The notes below the pieces were generated by a model. That model worked only from the letters and a program-made list of their open reading frames with translations, was not told where the DNA came from and did not search any database. A stretch of DNA of 64,000 nt from CAWATZ01 sp963784995 (GTDB lineage: Bacteria > Planctomycetota > Planctomycetia > Gemmatales > Gemmataceae), in contig CAWATZ010000007.1 of NCBI GenBank assembly GCA_963784995.1, forward strand, positions 496,001 through 560,000, written 5' to 3'. The number at the start of each line of letters is the position of its first letter. The first letter of the stretch is position 1. Shown one piece after another: positions 45,646 to 54,674 of the stretch. A program made the position numbers and the translations under genes.

Positions 45646-46290
45646 TCAACGCTTGCCGGTGAGATTGCCATCGACCGCGCCCTTGATCGTGGCAACCAGT
45701 CCAATGATGAACAGGACCGGCGGGTAATAGAAGAGGATGTCGGCCATCAGCCCGCCGACGAACCAGACGACGGCGATGATCATCATGGCCAGTCCGCCAA
45801 AAACACCGGCGTTGAAGGCATTTCCTTGCGGTGGGTTGCCGGTCTTCTTCAGGTACTTGTCATTGAGGTTGGTCTTAAGCTGCAGGTCCTTCCGGGACCT
45901 TCTCTTCTCTCGCGGACGGTCTTCGTCTTCGTCCTCCTCGTCCCGGCGCTTGCGGCGACGGGAACGATCCTCGTCCTCATCCTCGTCCACTTCGTAGCGT
46001 GAGGATTGGGGCGTCGGCTGGACCTTGTCGGAGGATTTGCGTTTCTTCCGTGGCTTTTCGTCCTCATCCCCCGCGTCCTCGGAGTCCTCCCGGTCGGGAT
46101 ACCGCAGTTTCCGGCTGGCCGGGCGCTCCTCATCCTCGGCAGGGTCACGGCGACTGCTCGAAACAGCGCTGCTGGTCGAGGTGGGGACCAGCATAACCTC
46201 CTTGCAGGACGGACAGCGAATCTTCTTGCCCGCCTGCTCGTCCTTGGCCCGGAGTTTGGTGCCACAATCGCACGTCACAAGAATCGGCAT
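45646..46290 (-). CDS. Zinc-ribbon membrane protein with acidic/basic linker
   Basis: 214 residues. N-terminal ribbon CDCGTKLRAKDEQAGKKIRC with a following CxxC, then a long charged low-complexity linker rich in Asp/Glu and Arg/Lys, and two hydrophobic helices in the last 60 residues (VFGGLAMMIIAVVWFVGGLM and LFIIGLVATIKGAV). Similar proteins of unknown role are common in planctomycetes. It lies between the two sugar-ABC genes, and whether it is linked to transport is unknown. The ATG at 46290 is as good as the one at 46293. Confidence 0.65.
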   Translation of the reverse strand: MPILVTCDCGTKLRAKDEQAGKKIRCPSCKEVMLVPTSTSSAVSSSRRDPAEDEERPASRKLRYPDREDSEDAGDEDEKPRKKRKSSDKVQPTPQSSRYEVDEDEDEDRSRRRKRRDEEDEDEDRPREKRRSRKDLQLKTNLNDKYLKKTGNPPQGNAFNAGVFGGLAMMIIAVVWFVGGLMADILFYYPPVLFIIGLVATIKGAVDGNLTGKR

Positions 46291-46341
46291 CACTATCCTC
46301 GAACAAATCAGGTCACGTCAAACGCCCGTCAGCCCCCGGTC

Positions 46342-46476
46342 GCCCCGCCATGAATGGCGGGGCTAGACGCCAGCAGAAAGCCCCATGAATGGGGCTGCAG
46401 GGAGCCTGCCCCCGCTTCCTCAGCCCGGTTTACCGGGCTTTGTGCTTGTGTGTAGCCCCGCCATTCATGGCGGGGC
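46342..46476. repeat. Palindrome family H with inner hairpins
   Basis: Arms 46342-46365 and 46453-46476 are perfect 24-bp complements (GCCCCGCCATGAATGGCGGG). Each arm is itself a hairpin, and between them lie two more (AGCCCCATGAATGGGGCT; AGCCCGGTTTACCGGGCT). It stands between the zinc-ribbon gene and the binding lipoprotein gene. Confidence 0.88.
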
Positions 46477-46531
46477 GGTATTGTAATTGGATGATACTGC
46501 CCCGGACCGTGCCTTGCAAAGTCAATCCCGC

Positions 46532-47551
46532 TCAATTCCCCAGCAGGCTGCGGACTTCCTTGCGATACTCGGAAGCCTTGATCCGCCCGTTGTCACCCTC
46601 CTTGTTTACGATCCGCACCGGAACGTACTTCTTGCCGTCGCTGGGCAGGTCCACCTTCTTGCCGTGAACCAGGTCCGCCATCACGGAGACGGCCTGCTTG
46701 CCGAACTCGTAGGGATTCTGCACCACGGTCGCATAGATGAAGCCGTCGTCAATGCCCTTGAGCGTTTCCAGGTCCTCGTCGAAGCCGACAATCTTGACCT
46801 TGCCTTGCCGACCCGACTCCTTGACCGCGTTGAGGATGGCAGGCGGGTTGTAGGCCCACAGGCCGATCAGGCACAGGTTGGGCTCGCTCTCCTCCAGGGC
46901 CAGCACGGCGCTGGCGTTCTGCCGGGCGACCGGTTGTTTCACGTCATCGGTGTACGGTTCCTTGCGCACCAGCTTGAACTTGCCGTCCTTGCTGGCCAGC
47001 TCTTTCGGCAGCCCCTTGCTATCCAGCTCGAAGCCCAGCTCCTGCAGCACGCCCTGGACCCGTTCGCGGGCGTTGATTGGCTCGATCTGGCCGACAAACA
47101 GGGCGACCTTGCCGCCGTCGGGCATGCACTCCTTGACCAGCTTGCCGACGGTTCGCCCCCCGTTGACGTTGTCGGTGCCGATGTAGCAGCGGCGTTTGCT
47201 CTTGTCGGCGTCGTTGTCGATGGCCAGCAGCGGCACCTGGTCGGCCACCTCGTTCAGATAGGTGGTCTGGTTGTCGGGGTCCTTGACGCTGATGCTGATG
47301 GCCTTGACGCCCTGGGCGAGCATGGTGTCGATGATCTCCTTCTGCTCGGCCGCGGTGCCGTTGGCCGGCCGCTGGAAGACCAGCTCAACGTCCTTCTCCT
47401 TCGCCGCATCCTGGGCGCCCTTCTCGACGATCTTCCAGAACTCGGCCGGGTTATTGGTGACAAAGCCCACGGCGGGCTTGCCTTTGGAACAGCCGGTCAG
47501 GGCCAGGGCAAGGCCGGCCAGGATCAGGCTCAACGCACGGAGAGGTTTCAT
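46532..47551 (-). CDS. Sugar ABC transporter substrate-binding lipoprotein
   Basis: 339 residues. A type II signal with lipobox LALTGCSKG puts Cys at about residue 21, so it is a lipoprotein. The periplasmic-binding fold (family 4, RbsB-like) shows VGFVTNNPAEFWKIVEKGAQ, VPLLAIDNDADKS and a C-terminal YEFGKQAVSVMADL. It binds the sugar and passes it to the permease served by the ATPase at 44098. A large plus-strand open frame lies over it, but without the codon use or motifs of a gene there. Confidence 0.9.
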   Translation of the reverse strand: MKPLRALSLILAGLALALTGCSKGKPAVGFVTNNPAEFWKIVEKGAQDAAKEKDVELVFQRPANGTAAEQKEIIDTMLAQGVKAISISVKDPDNQTTYLNEVADQVPLLAIDNDADKSKRRCYIGTDNVNGGRTVGKLVKECMPDGGKVALFVGQIEPINARERVQGVLQELGFELDSKGLPKELASKDGKFKLVRKEPYTDDVKQPVARQNASAVLALEESEPNLCLIGLWAYNPPAILNAVKESGRQGKVKIVGFDEDLETLKGIDDGFIYATVVQNPYEFGKQAVSVMADLVHGKKVDLPSDGKKYVPVRIVNKEGDNGRIKASEYRKEVRSLLGN

Positions 47552-47717
47552 GGGAGGACTCGGGTGTCTTTGGACCAGGGAAGCGAAAGTTCTCGTCCGG
47601 CGGCGTCGGGGCCTTGCCGGACGCTACAATCAACAAGGTCACGATACGGAACGGGATGCGATCTGGATAGTGCGCCGTTCCTGAAGCGGAAACAGGGAAA
47701 TGGTTGGTCCACCCGAA

Positions 47718-47847
47718 CCGTGGGCTGCGCTGCGCGACCCACGGCTGGGCTATGCAACCCCTTCGGGGTAGAAAACCGGGTCTCCGTTGTCTTCCTACCC
47801 CGAAGGGGTTGTATAACCCAGCCGTGGGTCGCGCAGCGCACCCACGG
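47718..47847. repeat. Palindrome family J
   Basis: Arms 47718-47771 and about 47795-47847 are complementary with a few mismatches; GTGGGTCGCGCAGCGCACCC and AACCCCTTCGGGGT are recognisable. It ends 35 bases before the glucosidase ATG. It lies between divergent genes and could affect both promoters. Confidence 0.8.
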
Positions 47848-47881
47848 GGCATCCCCCCCAATCGGAAAGAACCTGACTCTC

Positions 47882-50512
47882 ATGAATGCCGAGAAACACC
47901 GGCTCGAACAGGACCGGCTCAAACAGCAAGCCTGGAAGAAATGGGGCCCCTACCTGAGCGAACGGCAATGGGGCACGGTGCGCGAGGACTACAGCAGCAA
48001 CGGCGACGCCTGGAGCTACGTCAGCCACGACCAGGCCCGCAGTCGCGCCTACCGCTGGGGCGAGGACGGCATTGCCGGGATCTGCGACGAGGAGCAGTAC
48101 CTTTGCCTGGCCCTCGCTCTGTGGAACGGCAAGGACCCCATTCTCAAGGAACGGCTGTTCGGTCTGTCCAATCCGCAGGGCAATCACGGAGAGGACGTCA
48201 AGGAGATCTATTACTATCTCGATGCGACGCCGACGCATTCCTATCTGAAGATGCTCTACAAGTATCCGCAAAGGGAGTTCCCCTACGCGGAACTGATCCA
48301 GCGCAACCAGCAGCGCGGCAAGCAGGACCTGGAATTCGAGTTGCTCGACACGGGAATCTTCGACGACGACCGGTACTTCGATTGCTTCGTGGAGTATGCC
48401 AAGGCCAGTCCTAACGACATCCTGATGCAGGTCACGATCCACAATCGCGGTCCGGACGAGGCGGTACTGCACGTGTTGCCGCAATTGTGGTTCCGCAACA
48501 CCTGGTCATGGAAAGGCGGTCTGCCGAAACCGGAACTGACGGTGGCCGCGAGTGATGCCATCGAGGCACGACACCAGGACCTCGGAACGTGGTTTTTCTG
48601 CAGCGAGGGCGAACCGGGCCTGCTGTTTTGCGACAATGAAACCAACGTGCAACGTCTGTATGCTCAGGAGTCGGATCATCGGCATTTCAAGGATGCGTTC
48701 CATGATTACGTCGTGCATGGCAATCATTTCGCCGTCAATGCACAGCAGCAAGGGACCAAGGCGGCCGTCCATCACGTCTTGAAGGTCCCCGGTCAAGGCT
48801 CAGCCCGGCTGCGTTTCCGGCTGTGTGAGGGTGCGAACGACGCTCCATTCATCGACTTCGATCAGACCTTTCAAGCTCGGCGAGAGGAAGCGGATCAGTT
48901 CTATGCCGATCTGCAAAAGGAGATTGCGGACGCGGACGTTCGCCTGGTGCAGCGGCAAGCGCTGGCGGGGTTGATCTGGAACAAGCAGTTCTATTACTAC
49001 GACATCCCGGAATGGCTCCAGGGCGATCCCGCCTATCCGCCGCCGCCCCTCGAACGGCTGCACGGTCGCAACGCTGACTGGCGGCATCTGAACAACGCCG
49101 ACGTGATTACGATGCCGGACAAGTGGGAGTATCCTTACTACTGCGTCTGGGACACGGCGTTTCATTGTGTGGCGTTCGCGCTCATCGACACTGAGTTCGC
49201 CAAGCATCAGCTGGTGCATTTGCTGCGCGAGTGGTACATGCATCCCAACGGGCAGGTCCCGGCCTACGAATGGAACTTCAACGACGTCAATCCGCCGGTC
49301 CACGCCTGGGCCGCCTGGCGTGTGTTCCAGATTGATCGCCGGGAGACCGGCCAGGGCGACCTGGTATTCCTGGAGCGGGTCTTTCACAAGCTGCTGCTGA
49401 ACTTCACCTGGTGGGTCAATCGCAAGGACTCGGCCGGCCGCAATCTCTTCCAGGGCGGTTTCCTCGGTCTGGACAACATCGGTGTTTTCGACCGCAGCGC
49501 CCCGCTGCCGGCCGGCGTCCGGCTCGACCAGGCAGATGGCACCAGCTGGATGGCCACATACTGTCTGAACATGATGCGGATCGCCCTGGAGCTGGCGCTG
49601 CACAATCACGTGTACGAGGACATTGCCACCAAGTTCTTCGAGCATTTCCTGACCATCGCCGAGGCGATGACCAACATGGCCAGTGCCGGCATCGGGTTGT
49701 GGGATGAGCAGGATGAGTTCTATTACGACGTGCTGGACCTGTCGGACGGCCGGCGGCTGACGTTGCGCCTCCGTTCGATCGTGGGGTTAATCCCACTGTT
49801 CGCCGTGGAGGTGCTGGAACCGGAAGTGATGAAGCAGGTGCCCGAGTTTCGGAAGCGTCTGCGCTGGTATCTCAACTATCGGTCCGACCTGGCCAGGTTG
49901 GTGTCACGCTGGGAGGAACCTGGTCGGGGCGCCCGCCAGCTGCTGTCGCTCCTGCGGGGACATCGCATCAAGCGTCTGCTGCGGCGCATGCTGGACGAGA
50001 CGGAGTTCCTCTCACCTTATGGTGTGCGTTCTCTGTCCAGGTATCATCGCGAACATCCGTATGAGTTCAGCTGTGCTGGCCACCGTTTCAGTGTGAGCTA
50101 TCTGCCTGCGGAGTCAGATTCCAACTTGTTCGGCGGCAATTCCAACTGGCGCGGCCCCGTGTGGTTTCCGGTGAACTTTCTGCTGATCGAGTCGTTGCAG
50201 CGGTTCCACTACTATTACGGCGACGACTTCAAAGTGGAGTGCCCAACGGGTTCCGGCAAGTTCCTGACGATCTTGCAGATTGCCAACGAACTATCGCACC
50301 GGTTGATGCGGTTATTCTTGCGTGACGAACAGGGACGTCGGCCGGCCCACGGCGCCAGCGCTAAGCTGCAGCACGATCCGCACTTCCGTGATTACGTAAC
50401 CTTCTCGGAATACTTCCACGGCGACGACGGACGAGGACTGGGCAGCTCGCACCAGACCGGCTGGACGGCCCTGGTGGCCAAGCTGATGCAACCACGAGCC
50501 CCAGCAGTTTAG
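47882..50512 (+). CDS. Glucosidase, GH63/MGH-like
   Basis: 876 residues from the ATG at 47882; the open frame reaches back to 46487 over other genes, so I use the first ATG that gives the family N-terminus (KWGPYLSERQWGTVREDYS). Landmarks: GEDGIAGICDEEQYLCLALA, HSYLKMLYKYPQREFPYAEL, WDTAFHCVAFALID (a catalytic Asp region of the (alpha/alpha)6 barrel) and NSNWRGPVWFPVNFLLIESL near the C-terminus. No signal peptide, so cytoplasmic. Related enzymes act on glucosyl- or mannosylglycerate and other alpha-glucosides. The substrate here is unknown. Confidence 0.85.
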   Translation: MNAEKHRLEQDRLKQQAWKKWGPYLSERQWGTVREDYSSNGDAWSYVSHDQARSRAYRWGEDGIAGICDEEQYLCLALALWNGKDPILKERLFGLSNPQGNHGEDVKEIYYYLDATPTHSYLKMLYKYPQREFPYAELIQRNQQRGKQDLEFELLDTGIFDDDRYFDCFVEYAKASPNDILMQVTIHNRGPDEAVLHVLPQLWFRNTWSWKGGLPKPELTVAASDAIEARHQDLGTWFFCSEGEPGLLFCDNETNVQRLYAQESDHRHFKDAFHDYVVHGNHFAVNAQQQGTKAAVHHVLKVPGQGSARLRFRLCEGANDAPFIDFDQTFQARREEADQFYADLQKEIADADVRLVQRQALAGLIWNKQFYYYDIPEWLQGDPAYPPPPLERLHGRNADWRHLNNADVITMPDKWEYPYYCVWDTAFHCVAFALIDTEFAKHQLVHLLREWYMHPNGQVPAYEWNFNDVNPPVHAWAAWRVFQIDRRETGQGDLVFLERVFHKLLLNFTWWVNRKDSAGRNLFQGGFLGLDNIGVFDRSAPLPAGVRLDQADGTSWMATYCLNMMRIALELALHNHVYEDIATKFFEHFLTIAEAMTNMASAGIGLWDEQDEFYYDVLDLSDGRRLTLRLRSIVGLIPLFAVEVLEPEVMKQVPEFRKRLRWYLNYRSDLARLVSRWEEPGRGARQLLSLLRGHRIKRLLRRMLDETEFLSPYGVRSLSRYHREHPYEFSCAGHRFSVSYLPAESDSNLFGGNSNWRGPVWFPVNFLLIESLQRFHYYYGDDFKVECPTGSGKFLTILQIANELSHRLMRLFLRDEQGRRPAHGASAKLQHDPHFRDYVTFSEYFHGDDGRGLGSSHQTGWTALVAKLMQPRAPAV

Positions 50513-50620
50513 CCGCGACGCGCAGCGGAGCGCGTCTCCTACCAGAGAGCAGTGGCGGAAACGGATTGCAGCCGGTAAGATCCCGGGAAACGAACTCCGC
50601 CCTGACAATCCCGGATAGCC

Positions 50621-51541
50621 ATGCCGCTTGCCAATTTCGACCAGCTGTTCACCGAGGCCGACGCCGCTCGTCCCGCGATCCCCGTGGCCGCGGCGGGCGG
50701 CGCCGATCCGACCGTCCTGGCAGCCCTGCGCACCGCCTGGGGGCGCGGCTGGGTCGCTCCGATTGTCACCGGCCGGGAAGCTGACATTCGCCGCACGGCC
50801 GAGGAAGCTGGCATCTCCCTGGCCGGCTTCACCATCCTGGACAGCGAGGAGCCGGCGGTGACGGCCGTGGCCGAGGTCCGCGATGGGCGGGCCCGCTTCC
50901 TGATGAAAGGGCAGATTGCCACGCCGGCCTTGCTCCGGGCCATGCTCGATCCGCACAAGGGACTCCGCACCGGCCGGGTGATTTGCCAGGTGGTGCTGCT
51001 GACAATCGCCCGGAATGGCCGCTGTTTCCTGCTGGCGGATACCGGCATCTGCATCAAGCCGACGCTGGAGCAGAAAAAAGACATCCTCCAGAGTGCGGTC
51101 GCTGTGGCGCGGGCCCTGGGCGAACCGCTGCCGCGCGTGGCCGTGATGGCGGCCAGCGAGTCGGTCACGGAAGCGATGCCGGAAACGCTCGATGCCCAGC
51201 AGTTGCAGCGGCGGCAGCAGGCCGGAGAGATTGCCGATTGCCTGGTGCAGGGACCGCTGTCGTTCGACCTGGCCTGCGAGGCCAGCGCCGCGGACAAGAA
51301 ACGCATCAGCGGCCCGGTCACGGGAGCGGCCGACGTGATGCTGTTTCCGGACCTGTCGTCGGCGAACCTGACGGTCAAGGCGATCATGTACACCGCCGAT
51401 TGCCGCTTCGGAGGCGTGCTGTGCGGGGCGGCCTGCCCCGTGGTGTTCATGTCGCGGGCCGACACCACGGCCACCCGGCTCCATTCGCTGGCGCTGGCGC
51501 TGCGGGTGAGTGCGGGGCCGTGGTACAATGATGCCGGTTGA
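50621..51541 (+). CDS. Phosphate acetyl/butyryltransferase
   Basis: 306 residues. The Pta/Ptb fold is shown by the ARFLMKGQIATPALLRAML segment, the LADTGICIKPTLEQKKDIL motif and GAADVMLFPDLSSANLTVKA, with the conserved catalytic residues in between. It interconverts acyl-CoA and acyl-phosphate. Its length is closer to Ptb than to long Pta. No acyl kinase gene is in the window, so the direction in vivo is open. The gene starts at an ATG without a strong ribosome site. Confidence 0.85.
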   Translation: MPLANFDQLFTEADAARPAIPVAAAGGADPTVLAALRTAWGRGWVAPIVTGREADIRRTAEEAGISLAGFTILDSEEPAVTAVAEVRDGRARFLMKGQIATPALLRAMLDPHKGLRTGRVICQVVLLTIARNGRCFLLADTGICIKPTLEQKKDILQSAVAVARALGEPLPRVAVMAASESVTEAMPETLDAQQLQRRQQAGEIADCLVQGPLSFDLACEASAADKKRISGPVTGAADVMLFPDLSSANLTVKAIMYTADCRFGGVLCGAACPVVFMSRADTTATRLHSLALALRVSAGPWYNDAG

Positions 51542-51579
51542 GGTGGAGTTGACAGGCTGTTTTATGGAGGAAATGAGTC

Positions 51580-51909
51580 ATGGCTCGATTGCTGTTCGTG
51601 TTCGTGACGGTCGGCTTGCTTTTCCTGGGGTGTCTGCGTTTGCTGGCCCCTTCTGCCGAGGCCGGGGACAAGCCGACTCCCGCAGTCTCCTTCTCGGACA
51701 AACCGGTCATGGTCTCTGGGAAGGACTTTCAGTACTTTCTGGGCAAGCCTGAGGTCCGGCAACTGGGTGGACGTTCGTTCGTGGTAGGGCAAGAGGTTCT
51801 GTATCCGAAGCTCACCAACAAGGTAATCTGGCCTGGAGGAAAGGTGTGGGTGCCTCTGGATACGGTCACCCAGATGGTCGAACTGGAACCGGTCAAGCCC
51901 GAGAAATGA
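51580..51909 (+). CDS. Small exported protein of unknown function
   Basis: 109 residues with GGAGG 11 bases before the ATG. Residues 1-28 are a signal peptide (LLFVFVTVGLLFLGCLRLLA). The mature part (about 80 residues) is rich in Val, Lys and Pro with no motif I know. It lies 38 bases after ptb and could be co-transcribed with it. Real by frame, site and codon use. Confidence 0.6.
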   Translation: MARLLFVFVTVGLLFLGCLRLLAPSAEAGDKPTPAVSFSDKPVMVSGKDFQYFLGKPEVRQLGGRSFVVGQEVLYPKLTNKVIWPGGKVWVPLDTVTQMVELEPVKPEK

Positions 51910-52056
51910 TACCCCTGGCTCCGCTCGGCTCCACCCGCGGCCTGTCTGGTTGCGTCCCTCCCCGCTTCGTAGGATGGCAGTTGTCGCATCCAGCATTTTC
52001 GCCCGGCTGCCGCGCCAGGATACGGCGAGCGGCTTCCGTACAGGGGAGATTCAGCA

Positions 52057-53902
52057 GTGGGTCTGGTAGTCCAGAAATTCGGCGGCACCAGCGTGGCCAC
52101 CGCGGAGCGGATCAAGGCGGCGGCCCGCCGGGCCATCCGGACGCGGCGCGGCGGCAACCAGGTGATTGTCGTCGTCAGCGCTCGCGGCGACACCACCGAC
52201 GACCTGATCGAGCTGGCCCGCGAGATCACCGAGAACCCGCCGGCCCGGGAAATGGACATGCTCCTATCCACCGGCGAGCAAATCTCCATCGCGCTGCTGG
52301 CCATGGCCATCCAGACCCTGGGCGAGAAGGCGATCAGCTTCACCGGGGCCCAGGTCGGCATCGTCACCGACAGCACCCACACCAAGGCCCGCATCAAGAG
52401 CATCTCCACCGCCCGCATGCGCCAGGCCCTCGAACAGGGACAGATCGTCATCGTGGCCGGCTTCCAGGGCATCGACGAGAACTTCAACATCACCACCCTC
52501 GGCCGGGGCGGCTCCGACACCACCGCCGTCGCCCTGGCCGCCGTGATGAAGCATGATCCGGGCAGCAACGGCCGGGAGGGCGAGGCTCCTGCCGAGCCGG
52601 TCGATTGCGAGATCTACACCGACGTTGATGGCGTCTACACCACCGATCCGCGGATCGTGCCCGAAGCGCGGAAGATGGACGCCATCAGCTACGACGAGAT
52701 GCTGGAGCTGGCCAGCCTGGGCGCCGGGGTCATGCACTCGCGGAGCATCGAGTTCGGCAAGAAGTTCGACGTGCCGATCATGGTCCGCAGCAGCTTCAGC
52801 GACGCCGAGGGAACGTGGATCGTGCCCGAGGCGGATTGGATGCGCGAGGTGGTCGTCTGCGGCGCCGCCCTGCTCAAAACCGAGGCCCGCGTCGCCATCG
52901 TCGGCGTCCCCGATCGGCCCGGCATCAGCCATCGCATCTTCTCGGCCATCGCCGACCGCAACATCGTGGTGGACATGATCGCCCAGAACGTCGGCAGCGA
53001 CGGTCGGGCCGCCATCGGCTTCACCGTGCTGGCCGGCGAGCTGCCGCAAACCCTGGCCGTCCTCCGGCCGCTGGCCCAGGAGTGGGGGGCGCGGATCGAC
53101 CACGAGGACCAGGTGAGCAAGGTGTCGATCGTCGGCACCGGCATGCGGACGCACACCGGCGTCGCCGAGCGGATGTTCGCCGCGCTGTCGGCCAGCGCTG
53201 TCAACATGAAGATGATCACCACCGGCGACATCAAGATCAGCGTGCTGGTCGATCGGGCCGACGGCACACGCGCCCTCAACGCGGTCCATCAGCGCCTTCG
53301 GACTGGACCAGCCCCGTGCCGGAGCGGGCCGCCCTGCCGGCACCGGTTCGCACTCGTTCCGGGAACGGCCGGGAGCGACACCGCCGCCGCGGCGCGACCT
53401 GGCGGCGCTGACCCAGCGCCTCAACAGCATGGAGGACATCCTGGTCAGCGACGTGCTGCTGACCACCGACCAGGGCCGGATCACCCTCTTCGGCCTGCCC
53501 TCGCAGCCGGGCACCTGCTCGCGGGTCTTTCAGGCGGTGGCCGGGGCCGGCATCATCGTGGACATGATCATCCAGAACCTCACCGAGGGCCGGACCGAGC
53601 TGTCCTTCAGCGTGCCGCAGACCGACCTGGACCGGGCCCAGAAGGTGACCCGCGACGTCGTGGCTGCCCTTGACCCCAGCTCGCGCGTCGCCGCGGACGC
53701 CAACATTGCCACGGTCTACGTCCTGGGCGTCGGCATGCGGACGCACACCGGCGTGGCCCGACGGATGTTCGGGGCCCTGGCCCAGCGCGGCATCAACATT
53801 GCCATGATCAACACCAGCGAGGTGCGGATCAGCGTGGTGGTGGAGCGCAAACATGGCGAGGAAGCCTGGGCCTGTCTCAAGGAGGCGTTCAAGGTCGAGT
53901 GA
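52057..53902 (+). CDS. lysC: Aspartokinase with four ACT domains, one frame change
   Basis: First enzyme of the lysine/threonine/methionine pathway. GTG start at 52057; the kinase core opens with VVQKFGGTSVATAERI. It reads to about 53290 (RALNAVHQ) as the kinase plus the first ACT pair, with VGVPDRPGISHRIFSAIADR. Moving the frame by one base there continues as AFGLDQPRAGAGRPAGTG and a second ACT pair (LPSQPGTCSRVFQAVAGAG), ending at 53902. About 615 residues, like other long forms with duplicated regulatory pairs. Without correction the frame runs on to 53673 with no family match. Odd: a 10-residue GREGEAPAEP insert at 52571-52600 between the catalytic segments. Confidence 0.85.
52571..52600 (+). 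repeat. Planctomycete GEAPAEP-type insert inside aspartokinase
   Basis: These bases code for GREGEAPAEP, a peptide that recurs in unrelated planctomycete proteins because its DNA (GGGAGGGCGAGGCTCC) comes from a mobile palindromic element. It sits in frame between VMKHDPGSN and the conserved VDCEIYTDVDGVYTTDPR, where other aspartokinases have a much shorter link. Confidence 0.65.
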
Positions 53903-53917
53903 GGGAGGAGCAAGAGC

Positions 53918-54232
53918 ATGGTGACAAACGCAAACGTTCCCGTAACGGTGACCCCGGAGGCGGAGGAGTACGTACGCAAGCTGGGGTTGGAAGGGCCCTT
54001 CGAGCAGATGATCGACCACGCCTTGCAGGTTGTTCCCGGACTGCGCCAGATCACGGCGGAAGTCCCTCCCCTGTACGATTCCGGAGGAGAGCCGGTAGTC
54101 CTGATTGGTGTCTTCATGGACGCTCCACCAGGAGACGACGATCCGACGAACCGAGAACTGGGTTACTGGCAGGTGGCAACGTTCCCACCCGAAGTGTTCA
54201 TCTACTTCACGTTTCTAACGGCGTATGTTTGA
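53918..54232 (+). CDS. Small protein of unknown function, partner of the HEPN-like gene
   Basis: 104 residues starting 16 bases after the aspartokinase stop, with GGAGG upstream. The sequence (for example VTVTPEAEEYVRKLGLEGPF and DDDPTNRELGYWQVATFPPE) has no family I know. It is followed after two bases by the HEPN-like gene, which suggests a two-gene unit in which this could be the cognate partner or antitoxin. Confidence 0.6.
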   Translation: MVTNANVPVTVTPEAEEYVRKLGLEGPFEQMIDHALQVVPGLRQITAEVPPLYDSGGEPVVLIGVFMDAPPGDDDPTNRELGYWQVATFPPEVFIYFTFLTAYV

Positions 54233-54234
54233 CA

Positions 54235-54651
54235 ATGCAAGGAAGAGACTATGTCGCTTACGCGCGCGGGCTGCTTGGCGGCGGCACGGAAGTCAGCTGG
54301 CGAACCGCCGCCGGACGGGCGTATTACGGCCTGATGCTGGAGTGCCGGGAGGCGTTGTCTCGCTGGGGATTTCCTCTTCCGCCACACGAGAACGTGCATT
54401 CCTTCGTTCGTCTGCGTTTCGTGTATCCAGCCGACGCGGATCTCAAGAAAATTGGCGCCATCCTGGAGACTCTCAACCGATTGCGGAATGAGGCGGACTA
54501 TCGGTTGTCCTCGACCTGGTTTGCGACAGACGCCCGGGCTCGACTGGCCGTCGTGGATGCGACAACGGCTCTCGCCCTCCTGGATGCCATCGTCAGCGAC
54601 CCGGTCCGGGCGGCGGCCGCTGTTGCCGCCATCCGGGCCGCATTCCCCTGA
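54235..54651 (+). CDS. HEPN-like small protein
   Basis: 138 residues from the ATG at 54235, two bases after the previous stop; translational coupling is likely. Helical, with RTAAGRAYYGLMLECREALS, PHENVHSFVRLRF and LNRLRNEADYRLSS, a layout similar to HEPN/UPF0332 proteins (tyrosine-rich first helix, later R-x-x-x-x-H-like region). The strict R-x4-6-H nuclease motif is not clear, so it may be a non-nuclease relative. Together with the 104-residue gene it forms a candidate toxin-antitoxin-like pair. Not certain. Confidence 0.5.
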   Translation: MQGRDYVAYARGLLGGGTEVSWRTAAGRAYYGLMLECREALSRWGFPLPPHENVHSFVRLRFVYPADADLKKIGAILETLNRLRNEADYRLSSTWFATDARARLAVVDATTALALLDAIVSDPVRAAAAVAAIRAAFP

Positions 54652-54674
54652 ACCTCCTCACCGGCACCCGGGCC

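Noticed and set aside
46487..47881. Plus-strand open frame extending the glucosidase N-terminus by about 465 residues
   Set aside because: It overlaps the binding lipoprotein and palindrome J; the family N-terminus starts at 47882.
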